Source: Limnomonas spitsbergensis
Taxonomy: Eukaryota; Chlorophyta; Chlorophyceae; Chlamydomonadales
Length of the DNA stretch: 64,000 nt
Reading direction: 5' to 3'
Assembly: GCA_037349105.1 (NCBI GenBank)
Contig: JAYJMM010000090.1
Location: 1,724,001 to 1,788,000 of the forward strand
Shown here in pieces: positions 14,101-22,179 of the stretch. The translations under genes were made by a program, and so were the position numbers. A model generated the notes under the pieces. That model did no database searches. It was not told the origin of the DNA and saw only the letters and a program-made list of their open reading frames with translations. Each line of letters opens with the position of its first letter. The first letter of the stretch is position 1.

Positions 14101-17100
14101 GCCTTGTTGGTGGGGGTGGGGGGGGGCATGGATGCCTTGTTGGTGGGGGTGGGGGGGGGCATGGATGCCTTGTTGGTGGGGGTGGGGGGGGCATGGACGC
14201 CTTGTTGGTGGGGGTGGGGGGGGGGCATGGATGCCTTGTTGGTGGGGGTGGGGGGGGGCATGGATGCCTTGTTGTTGGGGGTGGGGGGGGGCATGGATGC
14301 CTTGTTGGTGGGGGTGGGGGGGGGGCATGGATGCCTTGTTGGTGGGGGTGGGGGGGGGCATGGATGCCTTGTTGGTGGGGGTGGGGGGGGGCATGGATGC
14401 CTTGTTGGTGGGGGTGGGGGGTGGCATGGATGCCTTGTTGGTGGGGGTGGGGGGGGGCATGGATGCCTTGTTGGTGGGGGTGGGGGGGGGCATGGATGCC
14501 TTGTTGGTGGGGGTGGGGGGGGGGCATGGATGCCTTGTTGGTGGGGGTGGGGGGGGCATGGATGCCTTGTTGGTGGGGGTGGGGGGGGGCATGGATGCCT
14601 TGTTGGTGGGGGTGGGGGGGGGCTTGGATGCCTTGTTGGCGGGGGTGGGGGGGGGCATGGATGCCTTGTTGGTGGGGGTGGGGGGGGGCATGGATGCCTT
14701 GTTGGTGGGGGTGGGGGGGGGGCATGGATGCCTTGTTGGTGGGGGTGGGGGGGGGGGCATGGATGCCTTGTTGGTGGGGGTGGGGGGGGGCATGGATGCC
14801 TTGTTGGTGGGGGTGGGGGGGGGCATGGATGCCTTGTTGGTGGGGGTGGGGGGGGGCATGGATGCCTTGTTGGTGGGGGTGGGGGGGGCATGGACGCCTT
14901 GTTGGTGGGGGTGGGGGGGGGGCATGGATGCCTTGTTGGTGGGGGTGGGGGGGGGCATGGATGCCTTGTTGGTGGGGGTGGGGGGGGGCATGGATGCCTT
15001 GTTGGTGGGGGTGGGGGGGGGCATGGATGCCTTGTTGGTGGGGGTGGGGGGGGGCATGGATGCCTTGTTGGTGGGGTTGGGGGGGGGCATGGATGCCTTG
15101 TTGGTGGGGGTGGGGGGGGGCATGGATGCCTTGTTGGTGGGGGTGGGGGGGGGCATGGATGCCTTGTTGGTGGGGGTGGGGGGGGCATGGATGCCTTGTT
15201 GGTGGGGGTGGGGGGGGGCATGGATGCCTTGTTGGTGGGGGTGGGGGGGGGCATGGATGCCTTGTTGGTGGGGGTGGGGGGGGGGCATGGACGCCTTGTT
15301 GGTGGGGGTGGGGGGGGGGCATGGATGCCTTGTTGGTGGGGGTGGGGGGGGGCATGGATGCCTTGTTGGTGGGGGTGGGGGGGGGCACGGATGCCTTGTT
15401 GGTGGGGGTGGGGGGGGGCATGGATGCCTTGTTGGTGGGGGTGGGGGGGGGCATGGATGCCTTGTTGGTGGGGGTGGGGGGGGGCATGGATGCCTTGTTG
15501 GTGGGGGTGGGGGGGGGCATGGATGCCTTGTTGGTGGGGGTGGGGGGGGGCATGGATGCCTTGTTGGTGGGGGTGGGGGTGGCATGGATGCCTTGTTGGT
15601 GGGGGTGGGGGGGGGCATGGATGCCTTGTTGGTGGGGGTGGGGGGGGGCATGGATGCCTTGAGTGGAATTTGTGCTCTTTTGTGTTTGCCGGCTATTGTT
15701 CGAATGTGTCATGGGGTTAGGATTTGGTCGTGGTGTGGGTGTTACGCTGTACGCCAATCAGCTGTGTAGGTCAATCGATTGCTGCACAAGCGGAACAAGT
15801 GGGTTTGTTTTTGTATGTAGCCCTGAATCTGTTGAAACTTGACCCTAAACCTGGAATTCTATCGAATCTGACCCTAAACCCTGAATCAGTTGAACCTTGA
15901 CTGTTGCCCTGAATCTTCTGAGACTTGACCCTAAACCCTGAATCCATTGAAACCCGACCCAAAACCCTGAATCAAAACAAAGCCTGAGGTGGAAAGCGTG
16001 AGCCCCAAACCCATTGAGGCACAATGCTGGACCCTGAACCCTGGAGCCTTCAAGACCAAACCCCAGCCATGGACCATGAACTACTGCACACTGAAGCATG
16101 GGTCTTGCACCCTAAAACCTCAAACCGCTGAGCTTTTCACCTAGAACCTTTAAGTTCTGAACCCTTACCCGACCCCTGCTGTACAGGACGAGGTCATGAC
16201 CGACATGTTCTACCCAATCTACCCCGAGGGGCTTTACAACGCGATCAAAAGGTGATGAAGCACCATGCTGCACTGTTGCAGCATTTTTGCAACATTGCCC
16301 ACCCCAATTGTCCCAAGGGGCTGTACAATGCGATACTAGCTGATTCAGCAACATTGTGCCCTGATCTGTTGCAAATAACTTCCTGAGTTTATCTGCGTTG
16401 AAAATGTACGTGCTGCAATGTTGTCTTAACCTGCTGTTTCAGCATTTCTGTTGTTGTTGTTGTTGCTGTTGCAGCGTTGTTGCAATCTGCTGTTGCAGCA
16501 TTTTGCAATATTCCTGAGATTATCTGCATTAAAAGTTACATGTTGCGATGTTGTTGCAACATCAATTTTGTTCTTCCCCAACTACCCCGTGGGTTTGTTT
16601 TACGTAGTAGCAAAATGACAGAATTGTACTTGCAACATATGTGCAACATACTGGGATTGATGCTGCATGGTCTTATGTTCAACTCCTCAACAATAAGCTT
16701 GAGGGACTGTACCATGTTACACATCGGCATCATGCTTGCCGCATCTATGTTACTAAACCCTTATTCCCCTCTCCTTCCTTTAGGTCAAGCAAGTACGGTA
16801 GCCCAATGTACATCACTGACAATGGCATTGCGGACATAAACACTTAAGCCTTGCGCCTCAACCCTTGAACCCTCAATCCCCATCACCCTTAACCTTGATC
16901 CCCCCCCTGCCTCCTCTAGGTCAAGCAAGTACGGTATCCCAATGTACATCACTGAGACTGGCATTGCGGACATGAAGGACGACCGCAGGTCACTGATGAT
17001 CGATCAATACTTCAAAGCGGTGTGTTAATTTGTGTATTGGGATAACGGGTTTGTGGTTAAGGTTCGGAACGATTGGCCCTGATGATCGATCAATACTTAA

Positions 17101-20014
17101 AAGCGGTGTGCTTACTTTTTTTTCGGGGGGAGGGGACATAAGTTGTACAGGTAAAAATGGTAATTCTTCGAGACCATTGGCCCTGATGATCGGCCAGTTC
17201 TTTTAAGTGATGTAGTTGTTTGTTAGTTCATTTGGGGGAGAGGGCTTCAGCGTTGCGCGTCAACAGTTTGAACCCTGTACCATTGGCTCTGCTGATCCAC
17301 CAGTATTTCTGTGACTAGTCTAGGCTGTGACTAGGTGTCTGTGTTTCTTTTGGGGAGGAGATGTTGGAGTTACAGGTAATGGTGATGACTGAACTATTGG
17401 CCCTGATGATGGGCCAATTCTTCAAAGCGGTATGATTGTTCTCTTGGGTGGGAGGCCGTTTGGGTGAATGGTTCGGGTTCACAGAACTCCGAGAATCAGT
17501 GGCTCTGACCACCAACCAAGGAGGTGTGTTTGTTTCTTTTCTCGGGGGAGGGGGTAAACGGTAATACCTCCGAACCATTGGCCATGATGATTGACTATTT
17601 GAAGATGGACTCAAAACTTCAGTTGGTCGATCATCAGGGTTCAGGACCAGCACTTTAAAGCGATATGTTTGTTTGTGTAGTTAACGTTTTTCAAAGGAAG
17701 GGTATTGTTTTTAAGGGGGAGGGTAGAGGTTCCACAGGTAATTGGTTTGGGATGGAACCATTGGCCCTGGTTGAGGGTTTGCGAGTGGCTTTCTGGTTTG
17801 AGGTTCTAGAGTGGCGAGTCACACATGTTTTGTTTGCAATAGGGGTCTGGCCGGTCTTATTTGCATATTTTTCTGCAGATTTTATTTGTTTTTGGACTAG
17901 CCGAGGGAGTTCGATTTTGTGCCCCTGTTTCGATTTTCCGCACGTGGTCACCGTTCCATCAAGCCGCTGCCTCCCCCCACGGACCCTCACTACCATTGCC
18001 GACTGAACCCTTATCACGTAGCCCTGAAATCTAGACATTGCCCCCTCCAAACAGACCCGCAAGGCCATGGCTGACAAAACCCTAAACCTGAAACCTGAAA
18101 CCTTGACCTGAACCCTAAATCTTATTTATTCCAAAGATATCTGCTTGTTAGCCTCGTTAATGGTATTTTTTTAACCCTAAACCTTCAACATAAACATTTA
18201 ACCTGAGCCCTGATTGCCGCTCCCTCCCCACAGACCCTGAAGTCCATAGGTGATTCAACCCCTGGCGCATAGCCCTAAACCCTTAACCCTAAAATCAAAA
18301 CCTTAAACCTTCAAACAGTGATGCTGTAGTGGGCGGACACTATATATTCGAGAAAAGGGGCTTCTAATCACCAGCAATCTAGACTTTTACAGTGGTTTCA
18401 GAGCAGGCCCTGGATCAACCATGTCCTCAGCGAATGGTCCTGGGTTCCACTCCTTCTAGGGTCAACTTTCCGCCTTAGGCAAGCGGAAGGGGGGCTAGAA
18501 AAGCTACATCGCGCTTCCAGCAGATCGTTCGTTTCTAGACCAGTCTAACTCCTCAAGAGCTTGACACTGGGCCAGTTGGGGAGGTATGTAGTAGTCAGAC
18601 ACTATCTTCGAGAAAAGGGGCTTCTAGTCATCAGCAATCTAGACTTTTACGGATGCCTCCCCTAACACCAGCAAGGCTATGTCTGACTTAACCCTAACAA
18701 AACAATGCTCCCTCATCACAGACCCTGAAGGCGATGGGTGATTCAACCTCTTGACCCTAAACCCTAAACATTTAACCTTTCTCCAATGCTCCCTCCACAC
18801 AAGAGCCTGAAGGCTACGGCTGACGGCTACAGCCCCTGACCCCCTGACCCACAACCCTGACCCTGACCCACCGACTAAACCCTTACAACACGCTGCTCCC
18901 TCCCCACAGACCCTCAAGGCGATGGCTGATGGCTACGATGTCCGCGGCTTCTACTACTGGTGCGAGGAAGCTTGGAGGCCGTAAAGGGGAAAGATACATT
19001 TAAATACAGAGGGGGAAATACATATAAATACATTTCAATACATCATACGTAGATTAGGGTGGCCTGCCCCCAAAGTATTGTTCACGAGGGGTGCATGATG
19101 GGCCGCACAACGTGTTAAGTACAGCCATTAATATTGGGGATGAGCGATGTGGATACTGGGCAGAAAATATCCCCATCCACACCCCCAGCACCGACTTCTA
19201 GTGCCCCTAGGAGTATGTCTACATGTCGGCACAGCTCCCACAGGGCGGGTATGTACGATCCCCCCTTGGGATGAACTCCCCGACTTGTTGGGAGATTTTA
19301 GGTCATGAATTCAGAGCTTCAATTCCCAAATGATTTTCCGCTCAGTGAATTTTCTGGCCGGTCCTGACTGCAAGAATCAGACTTGCATGTGTGCATTGAC
19401 TAAAAATGTGTTATGTCCCAGGGCTGTTATAAGCAGTGTGGGTGTGTTTGTTTTAGGGTTAAGGGTTTACCGTATACAGCCAAAGTGCAAAAGGTGCGGT
19501 AAATTCGAATTGCCTTCCCACATTATGAACGCTGTTTTTGACCCAGTTTGTTTAGGATGAGGAAGTCATATAAATACTGACGATTGCCAATGCCAACGCC
19601 AGTTTCAGTCAGAGATTTAGAGCTTGCAACCATATTATGGCCCCAGGGAAGCGTTAAATAAGCAATGAATTCATATCGGGGAAGGCCATTCAAATCTGGT
19701 GCACGGAAGTAACTTCTCGGCCATCCTGAACCTTAAGGCCTGAAATCCTGAATACTCCCCCCCAAACCGTTCCACACCTGAGCCCTACCCCCCAAGCCAT
19801 TCCACCCTGAAACCTGCACCCTGCACCCCAGACCACTCTACCTGCATACCCTGGACCTTGCAGGACCCTGATGGACAACTTTGAGTGGGCCATGGGCTTC
19901 ACGATGCGCTTCGGCCTCTACCACTGGGAGGCGGACGGAAGTGTGGACCGTGTGCTGAAGGAGGGCAGCAAGTCCCTGGTTCGCCTCTACGAAACGCTGC
20001 CAGACAACCTACAG
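2191..20014 (+). CDS. Glycoside hydrolase family 1 (beta-glucosidase-like), twelve exons, both ends missing
   Basis: Exons: A 2191-2342, B 3222-3338, C 5223-5334, D 6131-6223, E 7055-7150, F 9793-9917, G 10985-11128, H 11791-11854, I 16187-16251, J 16920-17019, K 18910-18959, L 19864-20014. All eleven introns are GT-AG and every phase joins, giving 423 continuous residues. Family 1 enzymes are retaining beta-glycosidases with an (alpha/beta)8 barrel. The acid/base motif TFNEP is in exon D (Glu about 156), the nucleophile motif YITETG in exon J (Glu about 335), and the substrate-binding YYWTLMDNFEWA spans exons K-L. The Trp codon of that block is split by intron K. The N-terminal 30-50 residues, with the usual FGVATS-type strand, lie upstream, and a short C-terminus follows L; neither was found, so targeting is unknown. 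About 1.27 kb of coding sequence occupies 17.8 kb. The introns carry echoes of adjoining exon edges. The natural substrate, and any SFR2-like transferase role, cannot be judged. Confidence 0.93.
2470..3140 (+). repeat. Intron A: exon A echo and 21-base tandem repeat
   Basis: At 2470-2515 a decayed copy of the end of exon A is visible (TTGGCAGCTC...TTCTGG against ATCGGCAGTTC...TTCTGGG). From about 2829 to 3060 a 21-base unit with core ATCACGTACTGCCTACTCGG repeats roughly eleven times with 10-20% divergence and fades into TGTACTGCCCAC-type copies up to 3140. Confidence 0.75.
3400..3760 (+). repeat. 43-base tandem repeat in intron B
   Basis: The unit begins GGTAGCATGATACGGCCCTG and ends GTTGAGCCACCAA. 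Units starting at 3461, 3504, 3547, 3590 and 3633 are nearly identical. More diverged copies lie on either side (3400-3460, 3676-3760). Confidence 0.9.
4195..4880. repeat. Degenerate telomere-like block
   Basis: About 45 loose copies of a 14-16-base unit around CCCCCCAAACCCTGAA fill this part of intron B. The unit reads as CCCTAAA-type telomeric sequence altered by A-to-G and C-run changes. It opens long frames on the minus strand (Gly/Phe/Val/Trp-rich) that are not genes. Confidence 0.85.
4886..4975 (+). repeat. Dispersed repeat C, copy 1
   Basis: A stretch running from GTACCGGTTTACGGGCAC through TGTTGGACTGTAAAAACTTC recurs at 55047-55130 with about 85% identity by eye. The second copy forms a hairpin at its start (GTGCCTGTCCC... 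/ ...GGGCAC). Confidence 0.75.
5168..5204 (+). repeat. Interstitial telomeric repeat, CCCTAAA x4-5
   Basis: Uninterrupted CCCTAAA units immediately upstream of the exon C acceptor. A shorter pure run occurs at 11493-11512. They sit inside a gene, so they are not a chromosome end. Confidence 0.9.
5600..6092 (+). pseudogene. Four decayed echoes of the 5' edge of GH1 exon D
   Basis: Copies of the acceptor and start of exon D (ENIATFVEFSRAMF) lie at about 5602-5640, 5774-5805, 5917-5955 and 6021-6090. The last is longest, covering the exon as far as GGAAGCGCGTCAAG and retaining CTCCTGCAG before it. It carries an ATCATCACCATGGCC variant and then diverges. Spacers are CCAACCGCCCAACC-type pyrimidine tracts. 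Confidence 0.88.
6308..7004 (+). pseudogene. Decayed echoes of the 3' edge of GH1 exon D with its donor
   Basis: Exon D ends in the catalytic ATFNEPT coding run followed by GTGAGG. Degenerate copies lie at about 6311-6360, 6452-6492 (weak), 6737-6783, 6841-6894 and 6951-7004. Four of the five still end in GGTGAG. Three keep recognisable AAGCGCATCAAG...TGG...GA(A/G)C order. Confidence 0.83.
6505..6645 (+). repeat. Dispersed repeat B, forward copy
   Basis: Contains CGCTGGGCCCTGCTCAACG, then GCTCGGCCACGTGGGGCTGG and TAGGGAGTGATTAGG. Related copies lie in reverse orientation at 10500-10600 and forward at 56425-56560; a short one is at 33898-33925. The core resembles dispersed repeat A. Confidence 0.75.
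7241..7550 (+). pseudogene. Three decayed echoes of the 3' edge of GH1 exon E
   Basis: The exon E end codes for AGRVLLNMLK and is followed by GTGTGGACGTGTACCGCCTG. Copies lie at about 7241-7294, 7380-7426 and 7500-7550 (GAGGATGCTGATGAACAAGC, GGTAGGATGCTGTTCAGC). The intron part of each copy supplies GTGTACTGCnTGTA motifs that resemble the unit of the 27-base array just downstream. Confidence 0.83.
7594..9368 (+). repeat. 27-base minisatellite, about 66 copies, intron E
   Basis: The unit reads CACGTACTGCATACACGTTT followed by CATACTG. It is extremely homogeneous, with occasional CACGT to CATGT or TACACG to TACACA changes clustered toward the 3' end. A 27-base stop-free unit keeps several frames open for 600-840 codons (TARTAYTFH, HVLHTRFIL, MQYVQYETC and others). 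The array lies wholly between exons E and F and is not coding. Confidence 0.97.
9440..9792 (+). repeat. CCACC/CACCC pyrimidine-rich tract before exon F
   Basis: Imperfect CCACCACCCACCCC repeats form a very long polypyrimidine tract ending in CCCCCTCAG, the exon F acceptor. Confidence 0.8.
9979..10182 (+). pseudogene. Two near-identical tandem copies of the 3' half of GH1 exon F
   Basis: Copies at 9981-10050 and 10115-10182 repeat the last 65 bases of exon F (LVHHHITFRA...HYPAK) with the donor GTAAGG and 60-70 bases of G-rich intron. They differ from the exon by only three or four bases (Ala to Glu or Lys; Phe to Ile). Each keeps an intact donor, giving three competing donors in one intron. 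Neither copy has a clear acceptor. A fourth, decayed copy lies at about 10449-10500. Confidence 0.92.
10500..10600 (-). repeat. Dispersed repeat B, reverse copy
   Basis: Reverse complement of the 6505-6645 repeat, including GGAATTAAGCCTGGTCATTC and CTACCAGCCCCACGT. It forms a 4-kb inverted pair inside the GH1 gene. Confidence 0.78.
10652..10812 (+). pseudogene. Two decayed echoes of the 5' edge of GH1 exon G
   Basis: Copies of TTAATCAGCCAGTGGATGG occur at about 10652-10690 (GCTGATCAGCAAGTGATTGG) and 10771-10812 (GCTGATCAGAGAGTGGATGG). They are spaced by TAACCC(C/T)-type repeats. The second keeps GGGATAC for GAGTAC. Confidence 0.82.
11195..11375 (+). pseudogene. Four echoes of the exon G donor junction
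   Basis: Exon G ends CTTGCGACTG|GTGGGTGTGAG. Short copies at about 11195-11222, 11276-11308, 11322-11345 and 11358-11375 repeat the TTATGACTGGTGTGTGTGGG / TTGTGAGTGGTGGGTG theme with the following intron sequence. Confidence 0.7.
11647..11735 (+). pseudogene. Echo of GH1 exon H with its acceptor
   Basis: Covers the intron end (CTGATCCTAGGACAACTGAG) and nearly all of exon H as far as TGCTGAGCTGGCGCCTCAA, then diverges. The frame is broken early. Only about 70 bases separate it from the true junction at 11790/11791. Confidence 0.85.
11880..12895 (+). repeat. 39-41-base minisatellite, intron H
   Basis: The unit begins GATATTGATGGTGTGTGTGG and ends TGGGGTGGAGGGAGGGGG. There are about 21 copies from 12040, preceded by two or three copies of a longer unit carrying GAGACGTTGGGGTT. 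A higher-order block of about 235 bases is repeated (12341-12576 against 12577-12812). Confidence 0.95.
13030..15663 (+). repeat. 33-base G-rich minisatellite, about 80 copies, intron H
   Basis: The unit is GGCATGGATGCCTTGTTGG followed by TGGGGGTGGGGGGG, with a G run of 6-10. Each unit contains the inverted repeat GGCAT-GG-ATGCC and a G-tract cluster able to form a quadruplex. Length changes in the G run shift the frame, yet all six frames stay open for hundreds of codons. The array sits between exons H and I, so none of these frames is a gene. Confidence 0.97.
15790..16180 (+). repeat. Degenerate CCCTAAACCCTGAATC repeats before exon I
   Basis: A telomere-like AACCCTGAATCnnTTGAnAC unit repeats about eight times at 15830-15975 and then more loosely up to the exon I acceptor GTACAG. 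Confidence 0.75.
16287..16620 (+). pseudogene. Two decayed echoes of the 3' edge of GH1 exon I
   Basis: The exon I tail codes YPEGLYNAIK. Copies at about 16287-16340 (CCCAAGGGGCTGTACAATGC) and 16567-16620 (CTACCCCGTGGGTTTGTTTT) keep its order. Between them are CTGTTGCAGCATTnTTGCAA-type tandem repeats. Confidence 0.78.
16784..16848 (+). pseudogene. Decoy copy of GH1 exon J: nucleophile Glu replaced by Asp, in-frame stop
   Basis: Behind an intact CCTTTAG acceptor, 136 bases before true exon J, this copy stays in the same phase and frame and codes SSKYGSPMYITDNGIADINT before TAA. The true exon has YITETGIADMKDD. The catalytic nucleophile Glu is Asp here, the copy ends in a stop, and there is no donor. 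If spliced in, it would truncate the enzyme just after a dead active site. It is most simply a decaying duplicate, though it could act as a poison terminal exon. Confidence 0.88.
17066..17672 (+). pseudogene. Six or seven decayed echoes of the 3' edge of GH1 exon J
   Basis: The exon J end is CTGATGATCGATCAATACTT then CAAAGCG|GTGTG. Copies start near 17077, 17168, 17281, 17395, 17500, 17575 and 17625. They are recognisable by CATTGGCCCTGATGATC...CAnTnCTTnAAnG followed by GTnTGnTTG and a GGGGGAG run. Spacing is 80-115 bases. Confidence 0.85.
17971..18833 (+). pseudogene. Six decayed echoes of the 5' edge of GH1 exon K
   Basis: Copies of CTCCCCACAG|ACCCTCAAGG and the following GCGATGGCTGATGGCTAC lie at about 17971-18004, 18041-18078, 18220-18260, 18651-18690, 18703-18748 and 18784-18833. 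Several keep a plausible acceptor (TCCCCACAG, CATCACAG). Spacers are AACCCTAAACC/TTAACCT repeats. The fourth copy abuts the TRIM insertion. Confidence 0.87.
18325..18651 (+). mobile_element. TRIM-type miniature LTR retrotransposon in intron K
   Basis: Terminal direct repeats 18325-18391 (67 bases) and 18587-18651 (65 bases) share TTCGAGAAAAGGGGCTTCTA and CAGCAATCTAGACTTTTAC. They start with TG, and the left one ends in CA. One base after the left repeat, at 18393-18404, is TGGTTTCAGAGC, one base off the initiator-Met tRNA primer site TGGTATCAGAGC. A purine tract (TTGGGGAGGT) precedes the right repeat. The five bases GATGC flank the element on both sides (18320-18324, 18652-18656) as a target duplication. 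The 195-base interior has no coding capacity. By definition TRIMs rely on proteins of autonomous LTR elements. It is in the same direction as the host gene. Confidence 0.9.
18960..19863 (+). other. Intron K-L interior
   Basis: Mostly unique sequence with no recognised element. TAAATACA motifs repeat at 19000-19045. Degenerate CCTGAACC/CCCCCCAA repeats occupy 19725-19860 up to the exon L acceptor. Confidence 0.6.
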
Positions 20015-20200
20015 GTGAGCCTACTGAAAGGTTTAGGGTTAAGGGTTTACGGTTTAGGCTTGCAGGTGAGCCTGGTGAGTGGTTCAGGTGTAAGATCGCC
20101 TACATCTTGGACTGCAGACCACGGTATGAAGGAGGGCATCACAACTCCGGTGCGCCACTTCAAATCACTGCCACACAACCTGCAGGTGAGACTTCCGAAA
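20015..20200 (+). pseudogene. Echo of the 3' edge of GH1 exon L
   Basis: At 20108-20195 a copy of the exon end (GTGCTGAAGGAGGGCAGC... to CCAGACAACCTACAG|GTGAG) reads GTATGAAGGAGGGCATC... to CCACACAACCTGCAGGTGAG, with donor preserved but frame disrupted. TTTAGGGTTAAGGGTTTACG telomere-like sequence and two GCAGGTGAGCCTG motifs lie between. Confidence 0.82.
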
Positions 20201-20259
20201 GGGTGAAGGGACTCTTAAATTGTGCGGAGAGGGAGTGCAGCATGGCCCTGGTGTGTCCT

Positions 20260-22178
20260 TAAGCAGGAGCCCGCCCGCCTGCCTGCCCCTCCTAATTGCT
20301 TGCCCCCCCGTCCGCCTGTCTCTGTCTGCCGCTCCACCCTCCTGAATGCCCACCCTCCCGCCCGCCGGCCCGCCCATCGATTAAGCCCAGTAGCTGCACG
20401 CCAACTGCTGCCTTCTGGACTCCCTATCATGAGCAGACCCTCACCCATCCTTGCCACCTCATCTTCCCGCTCACCTATTACCCGCCCTCTCATCAGCCAT
20501 CTGCCCTGTCACTTGCCCATCCCTCCTTTTAACCTTCCCGTCCACCTCTCATGGCCCTCTCACTGCCTGTCTGCTCTCCTAACCGCTTATATTTGTAGAC
20601 CCTCATGGTTGTCCTTACCACCTAATCTTCCCCCACACCAATCACCCACCCTCTCACCCGCCCTTTCACCCGCCCTCTCTTCTGCCCGTCTGCCCTCTCA
20701 CCCGCCCTCTCACCTGCCTGTTTACCCTCTCCACGCCCTCTCACACGCCCCTCACCCGCCCTCTTACCCGCCCTCTCACCCGCCCTCTTACCCGCCCTCT
20801 CACCCGCCCTCTCATCTGCCTGTCTGCCCTCACACCCGCCCTCACACCCGCCCTCTCACCTGCCCTCTCACCTGCCCGTCTGCCCTCTCACCTGCCCTCT
20901 CACCCACCCTCTCACCTGCTTGTTTGCCCTCTCACCCGTCCAATAACCTGCCTGTCTGCCCTCACACCTCCCTATCATGCGTAGGCACTCACGGCTCTTG
21001 CAGTCAAGTCCAAGCAGGAGGACGACTGGTCGAGCATGGGACTGGCCATGGCCTAGGCCTGACTTCAGCAGAAGCGGAAGACTGGCCATGGCCTAGGCCT
21101 GAATGAAGCTCGAGCAGGAGCAGGAGGAGAAAGGCTGGTCGTCTGGTCGAGCCTGGGCCTGGCCATGGCCTAGGCCTGATTGAAGCAGGAGCAGGAAGAC
21201 TGGCCATGGCCTAGGCCTGAATCTTGCTCGAGCGGGAGCAGGAAGACTGGTTGAGCATGGGTCTGGCCATGGCTTAGGCCTAGTTAAAATTCAAGCCAAT
21301 GCAGGAGCCTGGGCCTGGGCCTGGCCAAGGTTTGATTTATGCAGGAGCGGGAGCAGGAGCAGGAAGTCAGGGCCTGGGTTTGGCCATGGCCAAGACTTGA
21401 TTTATGCAGGAGCGGGAGCAGGAGCAGGAAGACTGGGCGAGCATGGGCCTTGCCATAGCCATGGCCTGATGGGCTGGAGCGCGGTCCACACAAACACGGC
21501 TGGTGGTGGGCGGGACACTCGCGGACGACTGAGATTGGAATTTGCTGTGTTCAGCTATTGTGGAGATGAAGCCCTGACTGGCTGGCCATGTGGCTGGATA
21601 CCTTGCACGCTGGCTGGCTGACTGGATATCTTGCCGCCTGTCTGCCTGGCTGGCTGAGCGGTGGCGTGAGAGAGGTTGGTTGGCAGCAGAGGCATCGGCC
21701 ACTGGGGTTTGAATCAAGGCATGTCCATAATCCTGCCTATGACGCCGGAGAAGCTCCACGTTTCAGTCCTTTGCCGAGACCTTTCAAACCGCCGGGTGTC
21801 TGCCGAGGCAGTAGCCCCTGCTGTTATTCTTGGAAGAGGGACTCCTGCCTGTCCTGGGACTTGCCTTGCCAGCCCCTGCTGTTATTCTTGGAAGAGGGAC
21901 TCCTGCCTGTCCTGGGACTTGCCTTGCCAGCCCCTGCTGTTATTTTTGGAAGAGGGACTCCTGCCTGTCCTGGGACTTGCCTTGCCAGCCCCTGCTGCCA
22001 TGCATTTCTTGAAGGATGAGCTTATGCCTGCCCTGGGACTTGCCGTGCGCCAGCCCCTGTTGTCATTCTTTGGAAGAGGAAGTGCTGGCGGCCCGTCCTG
22101 CCTGCCGTGTGACTTGTCCTGGGGGGGAGACTGCTGTCATTCTTCAGAAGAGGAACTCCTGGTGGCCTGTCCCCTGTG
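20260..22178 (+). repeat. Three successive tandem arrays after GH1 exon L
   Basis: 20270-20985: CACCCGCCCTCT 12-base repeats and related CTGCCTGTCTGCCCTC units. 21025-21470: 50-70-base units with GCAGGAGCAGGAAGACTGG and CCATGGCCTAGGCCTGA, about seven copies. 21814-22178: a 58-base unit (GCCAGCCCCTGCTGTTATTC ... CTGGGACTTGCCTT), three perfect then three decayed copies. The last GH1 exon(s) may lie in or after this tract, but I could not identify one. Confidence 0.85.
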
Positions 22179-22179
22179 A

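Noticed and set aside
7594..15663. CRISPR-like arrays
   Set aside because: Units are head-to-tail minisatellites without unique spacers, in a eukaryotic intron.
11909..15769. Six overlapping frames of 330-1109 codons (Gly/Trp/Met or Pro/His-rich)
   Set aside because: All are translations of the 40-base and 33-base intron minisatellites. The open frames result from the absence of T-rich triplets in the units.
21640..21760. tRNA-like segment with GGGTTTGAATC
   Set aside because: No cloverleaf with matching acceptor and anticodon stems could be drawn around it.
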